64,000 nucleotides of DNA from Armigeres subalbatus (lineage: Eukaryota; Arthropoda; Insecta; Diptera; Culicidae). The DNA lies in the NCBI RefSeq assembly GCF_024139115.2, contig NC_085141.1, positions 216,231,783 through 216,295,782 on the forward strand. The letters are read 5' to 3'. A program made the translations under genes and the position numbers. Below, piece after piece: positions 1 through 13,900 of this stretch; the stretch's first letter is position 1, and each line of letters starts with the position of its first letter. The notes beneath the pieces were generated by a model. That model saw only the letters and a list, made by a program, of their open reading frames with translations, searched no databases and was not told where the DNA came from.

Positions 1-199
1 AAAAAAACACTTTAATAAAGAATTAAAAAAAAAAACCTCTGTTTTAATTATGTTACGGTTAGAGGTATTTTTGATATAATTTTAGTTATTTTATCAACTA
101 ACCAGCAAAATTTATAACACATTTTGTTACAATATTTTTCTGAAATAAATAACTCCCCTTGTTATAATTTTGTAATGCATTCTTGATCGGGTTGCGAGT

Positions 200-1430
200 A
201 GTAAAAAGTGAGTTAAGGATTATATGAAGTGTACAGCGAGAAGTGAGGAATAGGACAATTCTCTCATCTCATAAGAAATAAGAAGTGAGAAGCGAAAAGT
301 AAGCAGTGAGCAGTAAAAAGTAAGAAATGAGAAGTGTAAAGTAAGAAGTGAAAGGTGAGAAATGACAAGTGAAAACGAAGAGTTAGAAGTAAACAATGAT
401 AAGTAAAAAGTAAAAATTGAGAAGTGAGAAAAGGAAAGGAAGAAGTAAGAAATGAGAAGTGAGAAGTAAAAAGCGAGAAGTGAGAAATGAGAAATGAGAA
501 GCGAAACGTGAAAAGAAAGAAGTAAAAAGTAAGAAGTATAAAATGTAACATGCAAAGTGAGAAGTAAGAAGAGAAAAGAAAGAAATGAGAAGTGATACGT
601 GAAATGTGAGATGTGAATATTGAGAATTGTACAAATAATCTTTATTCACTCTCACTTCGTTCTGCCTTCTTCTTTCTATTTTCTCTCTTTAACGTACCTT
701 CTTTTTTCTTCTTTTTTAATCATTACTTTTTCCTGCAGCCTCCTTACTTCTAATTTCTTCCTTCTTTCTTAATATTTTGTCTACTTACTGCTTGCTTCTT
801 TTTTGCCCTCCTTCTTTCTTCTTCAAACCTTGAGAAGTGATACGTGAAAAAATGAGAAGTGAGATGTGAATATTGATAATTGTACAAACAATCTTTATTC
901 ACTCTCACTTCGTTCTGCCTTCTTCTTTCTATTTTCTCTCTTTAACGTACCTATTTTTTTCTTCTTTTTTAATCTTTACTTTTTCCTTCAGCCTCCTTAC
1001 TTTTAATTTCTTCCTTCTTTCTTGATAATTCTGTCTTCTTACTGCTTGCTTCTTTTTTCCTCTTTCTTGCTTCTTCAAACCTTCTTGCTTTTTCTTCTCC
1101 CTTCATTCATGTTCCTTCTACCTTCTTCATTCTTCCCTTTTGCTTCTTCCTCCTATCTAACTTCTTCTTTCTTCCTTCTTTCTTGTTTCTTCTTTCATCT
1201 TCGTTTCTCATCCTACTTCCTTTTTCTTTCGTTCTTAGGAAGAACCTTCTTCCTTCTTTTTTCTATCTTCATCCATATTCTTTCTTTTCCTTCATCCATA
1301 TTCTTTCTTTTCCTTCATCCATATTCTTTCTCTTCTCCTCTTCCTTATCCTTTCTGTCCTATATCACACCACTCACTTCTCGCACTTCTAATCTCTTGTT
1401 CTTGTTTTTCTCACAACTCTCCCCTTCAAA
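200..1430. repeat. Purine/pyrimidine strand-asymmetric microsatellite block in sno intron
   Basis: From 200 to about 640 the plus strand is purine-rich with drifting copies of GAGAAGTGA/AGTAAAA words. From 640 to 1430 it turns into pyrimidine-rich TTCTTCCTTCTTTC. It lies in the intron after exon 10. The long open frames here are composition artefacts (Ser/Phe/Leu only). Confidence 0.85.
586..1080 (+). repeat. Tandem duplication, about 245 bp
   Basis: The segment starting TGAGAAGTGATACGTGAAA at 586 recurs at 831. Both copies pass through the same ACTCTCACTTCGTTCTGCC and the same TTTAACGTACC pyrimidine tract, with scattered mismatches and small indels. Confidence 0.8.
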
Positions 1431-1693
1431 AAAAAATCTCTTATTAAGGAAGCAAATTTCCACTATTCGGCCAAATGAACCTAAACCTATAAACCTACAA
1501 TGACCGGCTATTCGTTGTGGAAAAAAATTGAGATGTAATGAGAAATTTGCTTTGATTTACACAATTAACGAGAAGCAAATTAATAATGAGTTTTTAGGTT
1601 TGATCTGAATAATCTACAACAATCGACATTCGGTGAAAAGTAGCAAACATATAGAATTGATATTAGCATTCAGCTTAAGAAACTTCTACTTAC

Positions 1694-1974
1694 TTTGCAG
1701 TCGATACAAAATCAGTCAGTTCCCCGTCGTCTCTCTCCAATTGTTCTAGCGTGCGGGCCTCACCCGTCGACTGTAAACCAATGACAACGCATTTGCCATA
1801 TTTGATAGCTTCCCGTGCCACACGCACAGCGTGGTTCACCTTGGATGCAATGCAAAGATACTTGAAAAACCTTTGATGAGCAGACCAGAATTGACCCCAC
1901 ATGGTTTTCTTCATACGATTTTCGGCATCGATCAGTTCGGCCGCTTCGGTGAACTTTTGCATTGCTACAACCCA
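1694..1974 (-). CDS. sno: sno exon 10, last exon in the window
   Basis: Codes [40 protein letters not shown] and [17 protein letters not shown], then DFVSTAK and a GTAAGT donor. The next exon is not in 1-1693, so the following intron is longer than 1.69 kb. Confidence 0.95.
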
Positions 1975-4900
1975 CTGCAATAATGGACATAGAACAGAGG
2001 AAAAATGCGTTAGCTTCGATGTTATCTTAAGTTTGCCGACAATTACCAATTCTACCGACTCGTCATAAACACGTTTGAAGTCTTTCGTTAGAGGAACTTC
2101 CTCGATTTTAAATGTTACTCCGTGGAAACTTAGCTGCCTAGCTATGTACATGCCGCGCAATTTCATGTCCATTGCCACGATCTCCATTGCACCGACGCCT
2201 CTGTAATATTGATGTTTTATGTAGTGTACAACTATGATTTTAAGATTTCATAAAACTAACCTCTTCTCGACCGCCATAATAAAGTCCATAAAATTCGGAA
2301 ACGGAGTTCCCATACCCCAGATCCCGAGCCGCACCATGTAGGCCATATTCCTCGGTTCCGACGCACCCGTTGCAGAAGCGTACACGACTCGCGCCTTGGG
2401 CAGTTTGTTCTGCAGCTCTAACGCTGTGAGACCAGTCTTTGTTGGTTTGCTCGAGCCAACGGGGCACAAATTCTTCGCTTTGTGACACTCGTCGAAAACG
2501 ATAACGCCATCGAAGTCATCCCCGCACCATTGCAACAGCTGCTTCAGCCGGGTTTTGTACTTTCCGGTGGTACTTTGTGATTCTCCAATCAGTGCCGAGT
2601 AGGTGCCGAATATGACACCTTTTTTCGTGTTGTTATTCGCAGATGAGTTAATTTTGGCATATTTTAACTGGAAACAAAGAAAGTGCTGGAACTTTTCCAT
2701 CGTTTGCTGATATTCACTATACCAACCTTATTAAGAGCGTAAACGTGGATCCTGCTGGCTCCAATATCCCGCAAATCCCGCTCGGCATCGTACCGCAAGT
2801 CATTGGAAACCGATATCCAGATTGCCTTTTTGCGTCCTTTTAAGTAATTCTCATAGATTATTCCGGCGATAGTTCGACCCTTACCAACGCCAGCTCCATC
2901 GCCCACCAAGAAACCCGCTCTTGAGCCATCCGCCAGCAGGTGGTCGTGCGCTTGACTGGCATAGGTGATCGATTCGAGCTGGAGGGCGCTCAACTGGCCC
3001 GCATTGATAGGTTCCGGTGGTATTGATATTTTATAATACACGTCGGACGGCTCCACCGAAGATAGCGAAGCTGTTTCAACCACCGGATCGGGATGCTTTT
3101 TGCCGATTTTTACTAAAAGTTGAAATTTTTAACAAATTGAATGACAAACAAAGTTGCGTAGAAAGACTCACGCTTGGCTGGCCAATATTCAGCATACGTT
3201 TCGGCAACACCCATTTCTTCCTCTTCTGCTTCCTCTTCCTCAGCTGGCTGATTTAGCTACAAAAAGTAGAATGCGTTTGAATATGTAGTGTGAGTACCTT
3301 TCTTTAATCACACGATTCATGTTGCTTCTCTGTATAATTATTTTTATTATTATTAGGCATCTGCTTTGTGCTTTATTTTATATTTACGAGTGATATTCCC
3401 TTGAAATTAATTCGATAATATTAAATAATATTAATTCACTATATAACACTACGATAATATTTTCCAATTGAGGCGATAATAAGTCATTGATATCTACTGA
3501 TACAAGTTCAGAGCAATCAGGTACTTTCTTTTTAGTTTTAAAAGTAATAACAAATTAAAAAAAAATCATGAAATTAACAACACAGCATTTTGAATCAACA
3601 TAATATCCAAACTCATTGAATAATAAAACAAAAACATTAATGTAAAGCAACATAATATATTTATCAGAAATAAAAAAAAACAACTGAAGAATAAATACCA
3701 CATACATTGTTGAACATCGGCTGTTGTTGTTGCTGTACCTTTGCTGTATCGGCCATCCAGATCTGTGAGAGCAGGTTCGTCGGAATTCCGCTGGTCAGGT
3801 AGTGCGGGTTGGCGGCCACCAGAGCCTTCAGTTGTTCCAGCATAATTTGATTGCTTGTCATGTGATTTGCGTTGTTCATTGACGAGCTGCCACCGAATCC
3901 AAGGGTCGCCGCCATACCCACTGGTGTTAGGAAATGTAAAAATACAACAAAACTGATTAATAGTTTCAAATATGTTAGCAAATTTTCTAATGAGATCAGT
4001 GAAGATAATTCACTTTTGTCAAGTGCATTACGTGCTGCAATATTCTATATAATGAAATGAATCGAACTCAAGAGGTTGTATACCCTAATAAGAAGCGACA
4101 TGCATCATAAAATCAATATCCTCAAGAGACGTGGACAGCGACTTGTTTGCGATGCTTCTACATATGCATCTCGAATCCTGCTGCAGCGCTAATTCAATTG
4201 CAAGATGTTTGCATCCACATTGATGGCTCACGTTAATTAGCGCACTGGAGATATAGGAGCAATATATGTGCGATAGAGTAGGGGAACCAGAGAATTGGTT
4301 TTCAAGGGGATGGGAGCCTGACGAAAATGCACCAAGGATATGAGCACGACGTAAGACCCACTCGCTCGCTATCGGGTCATTTAGAGTTGCATACATCGCT
4401 GCAATAACTGATTGCTACAATAATTAGTAAATACATAAGCGTTTCAACAATAAGGTTATGTAAATTGAATAAATTATGAGAAGGGTAGGTGTACCAACAG
4501 CAGAACTGTCTTTGGCTTCTCGTATACCAACTTCAAAAACTCTAATCAATCCACCCAGCTAACACCAGGAGTAACTTTTCTGATAGTAATCCGGCGAATA
4601 GAGCGTAATTGATCAATATTTAATTTCATAACTTTTGCGAATCGCAAACAATAGTTCATAAAAAAAACCTGATAAATCCACCCAGCAGTGTTGGTGCCTT
4701 TTACGTGCAAAAAATACTAAAAAAAAATAAATGAGTATTTTTTAGCGTGTTGTGGGCAACAAATAGTATTTTGGCCACAACTTCTGATGCCATAGTCCGA
4801 TCTGACCAATTTTCAATAGCAAACAAAAGGACAAGATTCCCCTGTTGCAAATAATTTGGACAATTCTAATTTCCAAAAAGTGTGTCTACAAAATTTGTAC

Positions 4901-7900
4901 ACATACACACACATACAGACATCACCTCAGTTCATCAAGCTGAGTCGATTGGTATAAAAGACTATGGGTCTCCGGAGCTCCTATCAAAAGTTTGTTTTTG
5001 GAGTGATCATATAGCTTTTCTCGTACTTTGTTGTACGAGAGAGGCAAACATAATTCACCTAGTATTGATACTGCCTTTCTCGTAGAAGTGAAGTTGACGA
5101 AGAAAACTCTCTTGCGACGAAATTTTTATTTCAGTGGGGGCCAATTTCTTCACCTCCGCTTAACTCTTAGGGCCGATGTCCACGTAGGGGTTTTTTTACG
5201 CTGCGTGCACGCCGCGTTGACGCAAGGTACAAAAAGGTACAAAAGGTACAAAAAGTATCAAATGGAGTAATGCGAGTAATGGAGCACTAAGCGGATTAAG
5301 AAATCGGCCCTAGGAGCCGATATGCCACGCCCTAAGCGACACCGCAAAACGAACAAGAACTGAGACAATGACGAAACGAATGGTATAAAACAAGTCCCAT
5401 TTCAAGGAATCATCATCACTATTCGACACGCCGCCTTTGTGTGCAACCATGCGACCATGGACGCCCGTCACACACCATATTGCTACAAACCGCAGTAGTC
5501 TTGGTTAAGAATCAGCACGACGAACTACTGCCATGCCGCGTTCTCTTGAACTCAGGGTCCCAGATAAACTTCATCACTGAGAAGATGGCCAATACGCTTG
5601 GCATCCAAAGACAACCTGTCTACGTCCCGATAGCAGGGATAAATGATCTTCGAACGACAGCTCGTCAAAGGACAACCTAAGAAATTCGTTCCCGTTGCGG
5701 CGATTTTCGTACCAAACAGGAATGCTTGATCACCAAGGTGACTGGTATTATCCTTTCTCGAAACATCGACGTCACGAGGTGGAACATTCCCAGCTACATC
5801 CAACTTGCTGATCCATCATTTTTCCGACCTGGTGGCATCGACATGGATCCGAATCCAGCTTATCACTGAACGACGTACCATTGGTAGGACCGGTGGTACA
5901 AAGCGAACTGTATGCCATAATGCTACGATCCGGACGTATAGGTTTGTGTTCACGGCGGAAATAGCAAAAATGTACCGTCAAATTCGATTGCATCCCAACA
6001 ACACCCATTACCTAAGGATATTATGGAGAGAATCCCCGAGCGAACGTTTGGAGGTCCTAGAATTGACAATTGTTACTTACGGAACCGCATCTGCACCCTA
6101 CCAGGCTACCAAGAGTTTAGTTCAACTCGCCGATGACGAAGGAAAGGAGTTTCCTGTAGCAGCCGAAATAATCAAAAACGACTGCTATGTGGACATTTTG
6201 TCTGGTGCCAACACACTCGACGACGCACTCGAAGCTCAACGACAACTGACGACGATGTTGGAAAAGGCAGGATTCCCAATTTTAATGTGGTGTTCAAATT
6301 CCGATAAGTTTTTAGAAAGTATCCCGAATCAAACCCGACAAACACCAAAGCTATTGGAAGACTGGAACTTCAATCAAGCCATCAAAGTCCTTGGCCTTCT
6401 ATGAGACCCAACATCCAACGAGCTCCTCCTGGCTGGAGACATATATCCAGTCATATCCAGCAACCGACCGTGGATGAAGCGATGAATTTACACCGAAGTG
6501 GCAAAACACTTCGATCCGTTAGGATTTTTTTTTCGCCAGCGATCGTTCTCGACAAATTGCAGCAACTTTGGCGCAACAAGCAAGATTAGGATAATCCTGT
6601 TCCTGTAGGCGACATCATCAGCCAGTGCAGATCGAGCTGCATTAATTTTCGGACGCCTCAACAAAAGCATATGGAGCGTGTCTGTACCTCAGAAGCATCA
6701 ACCCCGATGGCACAGCCACATTCTTCTTCTTCTTCTTCTTTTTATTGGCGTTACATACCCACACTGGGACAGAGCCGCCTCGCAGCTTAGTGTTCATTAA
6801 GCACTTCCACAGTTATTAACTGCAAGGTTTCTAAGCCAGGTTACTATTTTTGCATTCGTATCATGAGGCTAGCACGATGATACTTTTATGCCCAGGGAAG
6901 TCGAGACGATTTCCAATCCGAAAATTGCCTAGACCGGAACCGGGAATCGAACCCAGCCTCCCTCATCTAAAAGCTAAAAGCAACAATAGTGAATTCAACA
7001 CATGGAGCTTGGCGACAAGATCCAGCGTCTTCTATCAAACATACCTTGCAAAAAATTAGGCCCTCTCTGCCCGATTTACAGCGACAACATCTTGCGTGTA
7101 GGTGGACGCCTCAGTCATTCACGTCTACCTGATGAATCGAAGCATCAACTTATCCTGCCACACACGAGCCCTATTACAGAAATGTTGATACGAACGATAC
7201 ACATCGAGCAGCTCCACGTCGGATCTGGGGGACTATTAGCAACAATTCGACAGCAGTTCTGGTTAACAAATGCCAGATCTACGATACGCAAAGTTACCAG
7301 GTCATGCATAACATGCTTCCGAACGAAACCATCCGACGTCACTCAACTAATGGAAGAATTGCCAAAACAACGAGTTTGTCCTTCGCCTCCATTCAGCATC
7401 ACTGGCATCGATTATGCCAGCCCTATCTTGGTGAAGCAGAGATCGTACCGACCAAAACAGATTAAGGCATCACCGTCTGAAATTCATTCGGACAACGGAA
7501 CTAATTTCCAAGGCGCAAAGAACGAGCTACATCAACTGTACGAGCTATTGCGTCATCAGACCGACATCGACCTATAATCCAGTACTGCCAGATAAAGGAA
7601 ATCGAATGGCACTTAATCCCACCTGGAGCTCCAGAGTTCAGCAATTTATAAGAAGCTGCCGTAAAATCGAATAGTAGGACTCATCTGAAACAAGCAACAT
7701 TGCGCGAGATTCAAGCAATATCAAATTCTCGCCCACTGTTTGCAGTTTCGAACGACCCGACAGACTCTGAGGTGATCACGCCAGCTCACTTCTTGACAGG
7801 TCGTCCCATGAATGCGATACCAGAACCATCGAACCACGGCCGGAGTATGTTGCGTCTCCCACAAGAAAATGCTGAACAGAAAAAAAAAGCAAAACCATTA

Positions 7901-10900
7901 AAATAAGCCACGGCCTAAACGACACCGCAAAACGAACAAGAACTGAGACAATGACGATACGGGGTATACCCCGTTAGGCATAAGTACGATAGGCATAATG
8001 GACGTTAGGCATAATGGACGGTAGGCATAAAATGACTGAAAGAACAGCCCATGACATAAAGAAGGCATAATTATGCCAAACGTCCATTATGCCTAACGTC
8101 CGTTATGCCTAACATCCATTATGCCTAACGTCCTTATGCCTAACGTCGCGGGCCCACGAAACGAATGGTATAAAACACAAGCGACACTACGAGAAGAACG
8201 AGACGACGCAGAGCAATGGAGAAGAAGTGCAAATAGCTTGCAATTTCCGACTACGACAGCAGCGAAGCGATCGCAGCTGAGCCGACACACCGACGACAGT
8301 AGTAGTGCAGTGCCGCACCTACTGAGCAACGAACAACCATCAATTAGTTGAAAGAGGAAGAAATAAAGTGTTAAGAATAATTTTCCGACTTCCTTCTTTC
8401 ACTAATATCCCGATTGGAAACACGTCCACTCGAAGAGGATTCTTCACTCGTTCAGCCACTACGACAAAAGCATTCAGCGGTTCCCGAAAATACAGTCCAC
8501 AACTTTTGAATTCCGAACCGAACAGCGACAAAATAAAAGTGATACGAGTACTTTGAGTATAAGGATCTGTCACATCGTGCCCTAGAAAAAAGGTTGAGAA
8601 TCGCTAATTCCACGGTGTCTGGTATCATAAACCGATTCGAAGAATGTCTGACTGTTGATTTGTAGCGAACATCCGAAAAAAAAAACATTCAGGTCAACGA
8701 GAATGATCACAAAAGCGCGGTCGGGGCTCTCAAACGAAAACCTCATTTTGAGGTGTGTATAAGAAGTTGCAAGTGAGCAAGCCTTTCATGTAGAATACCA
8801 CAACTCTGGTATTCTGCTAAACTACACCAGTTTTTTTACACGATTTGGTTTTAGTCGAATAAGACCTTCAGCGTCAATGAAACAATGAGTTGATTCTACG
8901 AAAAAAATCACAATAAAACAAAGGAAATTCAGGTGGTATCCAAAAAACTATGAAAGTTCAGGTTAACCAAGAATTTAATGAATTCCAATCGCGTAAAAGA
9001 TTGGGGGTACGTTTAAGCTTCAGAAGTCCTCAAACTGTGACGAGAAATAGAATACGGACGCAAAATGCACTCCCCGGAAGCTGTACGACCAGAAGTTAAC
9101 GAAACCACATTTTGCGTAATGGATGACGAGACATATGTGAAAGCGTACTCCAACCAGATTCCAGGAAACCTGAATGTGATCGCCAAGAATAAGTGCGATG
9201 TTCCCTGGAACCGGATTTGCAGTCACATCAGCAATGAAAACGAAAGTTTTTTCTTTGCCCGACGTTTCAATAGGCTATGCCATCTTTTGCAAGGGTTCTA
9301 CAATAAATATTACAATATGAAATAGTTCAATAAAAGTGCCTATTTTTCGGGTATTGCTCTGAAAACCCAGATGTGAATATGTATATTATGTGGAAGATAT
9401 TGATTTGAAAAATGTATTGGAGGTAACCACTTTTCTTCGATGGGACTCGTACGAGGTACTTTTAACTAAGCTACGAAGGACCTCCGTCGGTCATCGTAAC
9501 TTAGCGGCTACTAAACGAGCACGAGATTCCCAAATCGGACGCACTCACATTCCATTTGTCAAGCCAACACTTCCACAAGTGTATAGTACAGGTACACATT
9601 AGAATGAGCCTAAGTATTTAAATTGTCTGGCAGCTACACACATTCTTTATCAGCAAAGGCGCTGATCAAGTAGAGGTTACATCATAGGTAAGGTAGCCTA
9701 TCGAAGTTTCTACTGTTACCAAGAAATCTGCGTGTTGTGAATGATGGGCCAATTCTTCAACTACAGTCTGATCAGCATCTATGTCGCAACGATAAGGCTG
9801 ATGACGTGAAATCTTGAAAAGACTTACGGAGTGTACCCAAAACATGATCTTTACGATTGTCATCGGAGACACTAACGCGAAGAGTTCCCGCAAACACACC
9901 TGGAAACATCCGAGTGGCGAAACTTGCTCACAGATAGATCTTTCAAAGGCCCGAACATTGACCCGGATCACTATCTTGTAGTTGCGAAAATTCGGGCGCG
10001 ACTATCCAGTATCACGAATTCATGCAATAACAGAATGCGTTTCAATATCCAACGCTTGGCAGTTGAAGGGGTTGCTGAAGAGTTTTACCGGAAGCTGGAC
10101 AATAGGGTGGGAAATGTAAACGGATCTGTTGACATCAATATATTGTGGAAGAATACCCATAAAACTGTGAGTACAACAACGCAGGAAGTGTTGGGCACTG
10201 TACAACGACGCCAACGAAACTGTTGGTTTGATGAAAAGTGGCGAACTAGAAAAATGCGGCGAGGAGTCAGATGCATTTGTCTGGTATCCGATACAACAGA
10301 GCGGTATAGTGTAGCAAGGGCTGAAGAGAAAATAGTCTGCCGCAAAGAGAAAAGGCAGCAGGAAGAGCATGTGATATCTGAAATGCGGGAGAGCATGGAT
10401 TGAATTGAAACGGTATGCGGAGGCTTTATGCGACCGTCAATGGTACGCGACACAAGACTGCGTCAGTATTCGCTGTGTGCAACGATTGAGGGGGGCATTT
10501 GCTAACAGACAATATTATGGTGGCAGCCAGGTGGAAGAAGTACGTCGGGGATTTGTTATAGAATAGACTTATTCGAAGACTGTCACGCTGTCGAACCACT
10601 AGGGCTCTAGGCACTAGCGTGAATTTATCAAGATTCCATAGGGGCTGAAAACCAAAAAAAAAGGTGGAGGAAAGGACGAGATCACGATCGAACTTCCGAT
10701 CAACGATGGATGAGATGTTTACCCAACGGATGATCCTTAATAATCAATTCGCAGAATCACCTTCTGTTATTTAATTTTAAAGCATCGAAAGATTCAGTGA
10801 AAAGAAATGAGCTGTGGCAAATAATGTCTGAAATCAAGTACATGTTAGGATTGCTTACGAAGGTTCAACCTAGCTTGTGACCTTAGATAGATTGGAGCAA

Positions 10901-13900
10901 GGTGATGCGCTTTCAAAATTACTGTAGTACATTGAGAGTGAGATTAGGAAATCTGGCGTGCAAAGGAATGGATGGTTTGTCCCACTGAAGAAGGAGACAA
11001 CAAAGCACATGGTTGCGGGTGGAGACATAGAAAGACCTAGTGGCGTTGGAGCTGAGGTACTTGGTGTTGGGGATGTGTTTGAAGTTTTCGAAGAATTTGG
11101 TTGGTAACACTTGTAACATGTGGCAATGACGTATTTCCGCCCCGAGTAGGGTCTTCTATGGTTTACGTAACCAGCTTCATAAAGATGGGAACGAAATAGG
11201 CGAAATTAGAAAACTTCGATTCTACCAGTGGACCTTTAGGGACATGAAACGTAGACGTTAAGATGCGGACGGGAAAGCTTTCGGGGTTTTCGAGTGAAAA
11301 GTATTATACAATACAATATACAATATTCGGCGGGAAATTAGAAGCGATGTTTGGCGCAGGCGAAATGAATCACGAGCTGTGTCAAGTAACATACAAAGAA
11401 GAAAATATTGTGAATCGTATAAAATACGGCAGACTGCAGTGGGTTGGTCACTCAGTTTGGAATGGCGGCAAAAAAAAACGAAAACAGAGAACAGGATAGA
11501 AGCCGTCGACTCGAGCTGCACGCGGTAGAATGAGACCTGGAAAACTAAACGTTTGGAAAACTAGGTAAAAATTGCAAAATACCGACATTATGGAATACGC
11601 AAGACATAGGTGCAACGACTATTTGGAGCTCTTATGGACCTTGGGAGATTCTCGAACTTTCATAAATTCACAGAACTGCACACAGTTTCTATAAATTACT
11701 ACAGAATTAAGAATATTTATTCAGTTCCTAGAAGAAGTTTAGTCAGCTGAGTGCTAAGCGTATCATTTAGCTGACTTCTTTTAAATTAACATTGAATAGG
11801 ATTGTTGTGGTATAGATACTTTGTAGATTGCACATGTTTCTTTTGGAATCACTGTTCAGATCAGACAGCTATGAAAAATCAAGGTTGACAAATATGAACA
11901 AATATCTGATTTCGACATTTTTTCCAAGGAAAGATTCTTGAAAAAATAACAATGATTTTGCAATAAGTTCGAAACACGGATACCAACAGGGCCGATTTGC
12001 AACTAACCGAATACAGAAACATTGGCCTTCAAAAAAATAAATATTTTTAATTATAATCATAGCTATAATGTTATTTTGAAGCTTTTAACAGAATTTTGAA
12101 TCAATTATACACACAAACGTATGCTAAATTACGCAAACTATGAACCCAAGGAATTGATAAAATGCAAATAATAATCTGAAGGACTGACTATACTACGAGA
12201 GGGAAAAAAACAGGAACTTACTCTGCGCTAGTAGCGTAGCAATGCTTGGCGGATAATAGCTACCAAGTCCACCGAGAATGCTGGTCGCTCCAGGTGGAAG
12301 CGCCCCGGTGGGTGTTGCGGTTTGCATCGCCGTTTTACCAGAGCTTGCACCCAGATTAGACAAATTGCTACTAATACTACCAACCAAAGACGAGGAACTC
12401 ATTCCACTGCTACCGCCACCCATTCCATATGCTAATATGTGAAGGGAGAAAGCATAATCCATATTTGTCCACCACCATTTGTTTGCGAGGGAATGGGTCG
12501 GTATATGCAAGAGATGGTTGAAACAAGTTTACAAGGTGATTTGCATGATTGGATGTCAAGGAAGACCGTGAAGCCGCGATAGGATGATAAGAAAGACCAA
12601 ATACACAAACACATTATAACACACATGGTCTGCCATTGTGCACCGCTAGCAGCCATTGGCTTGTTTGTCCCTAGCCGAGCAGATACTAAATTCTTTGTGA
12701 ACGATCACAATACTCACCACTGCTGCCAACGCCGGGTTGTTTGTGAAGGGTTGGCTGTCGGATCACTTCGTAACCTCCAGATGTGACTGGTTTGGTGACT
12801 AAGCCGATGGGGATCTTACCAGTCGACTTGGACGACACATTGGACGCCGGTTGGCCACTTGCAGGTACTTTTAAATCACTTTCCACTTTTTGTTTCGTTA
12901 ATGTAGCCACTGTTGCAAGATCTCTACCGCCGCCTGGAGTGAAGAGAGGAAAAAATAGTGATATTCAGATGTAACATTAGTTCAGATAACCTGTAATTCT
13001 CAATGTGGAATTTGCTGAAATGATAGAATAATATGACCATAACCTCTCATAAATGGTAAGAATTAAGAGTGTAAGACATAAACTAAATTCGTCTCCAGTT
13101 CAAAGGTTATCAATTGTGAATGGAACTGTTCTTTAAAAATTATGTTTTGCATTTCTCGTATTATCTGCCCCTTCCTACCCTATATATTGTCAACATAGTT
13201 AGCATTCAGCTTTCCATCCACTGAAACCCACCCTCCCCAATCAACGCATTCTAACATATTACTCTCGGAAGGCTTTCCCACTCCATGCATTCGGTTATCT
13301 GAATGCACTAAGAATCCTTCTCCCACCCACGCGATGAAAAGTTCCCTACCTAGACCACTCCATATCACGCTTCACTAGAAATTCGAAGACAACCCTTTCA
13401 TTTCCTTAGCGTGTTGGGTTTGGGGTGTCTCCCTTCCGATTGGGCAGAATAGTTCTCGTGCTGATTAGGGCCTTCCATGCGTTATATGTTTCTCTATTCG
13501 TATCTGTAGTTGGAAATAATTTCAATCCGTTCAATCATTTTGCAACAAACGAATAGATAGAATTATTTAATCAATGTAACAATAGAACGCAATAAAAAAT
13601 CTAATAATGATTCAAGCAAAAGAGAATTTAAATATAACGAAGAACATATTTTGGAGTTTTGCTACACATCTACAATACAATAGTTCAATTTTATTTGCAC
13701 AGCTATGACTCTACATTCCAACTGGAACTTAGCCTGCTTTTCAATTCAGTATTATATTCGCATTGCCTCAGTTCTTTATTGAAAGCTTTCCGGCCGCACT
13801 ACGTAGGCAACAGCACGCAACTCAGGGGTCAATCAAAATTAATTACTTATTTTCCGGGTATTAATTCACCCGACTCAGACATTAATTCACAATGTTTTGA

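Larger units (their letters stand above)
5320..8492 (+). mobile_element. BEL/Pao LTR retrotransposon, decayed
   Basis: Pieces of pol in BEL/Pao order lie between matching LTR fragments. The shared LTR motif (GACACCGCAAAACGAACAAG, then ACTGAGACAATGACG) occurs at 5338 and 7921, followed by a TATAAAA box. The 5' LTR is cut short soon after the TATA and joins directly to the protease region, so gag and most of the 5' LTR are deleted. The 3' LTR carries a foldback insertion. The left and right borders are approximate. It cannot move by itself. Confidence 0.75.

Noticed and set aside
220..655. Several overlapping minus-strand open frames rich in Ser, Phe and Leu
   Set aside because: They are translations of the purine microsatellite in three frames; no domain, start context or splice signals.
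6939..6953. A real tRNA gene at the B-box-like sequence
   Set aside because: No tRNA cloverleaf is present; the B box belongs to the Feilai-like SINE. The same holds at 36110 and 45795.
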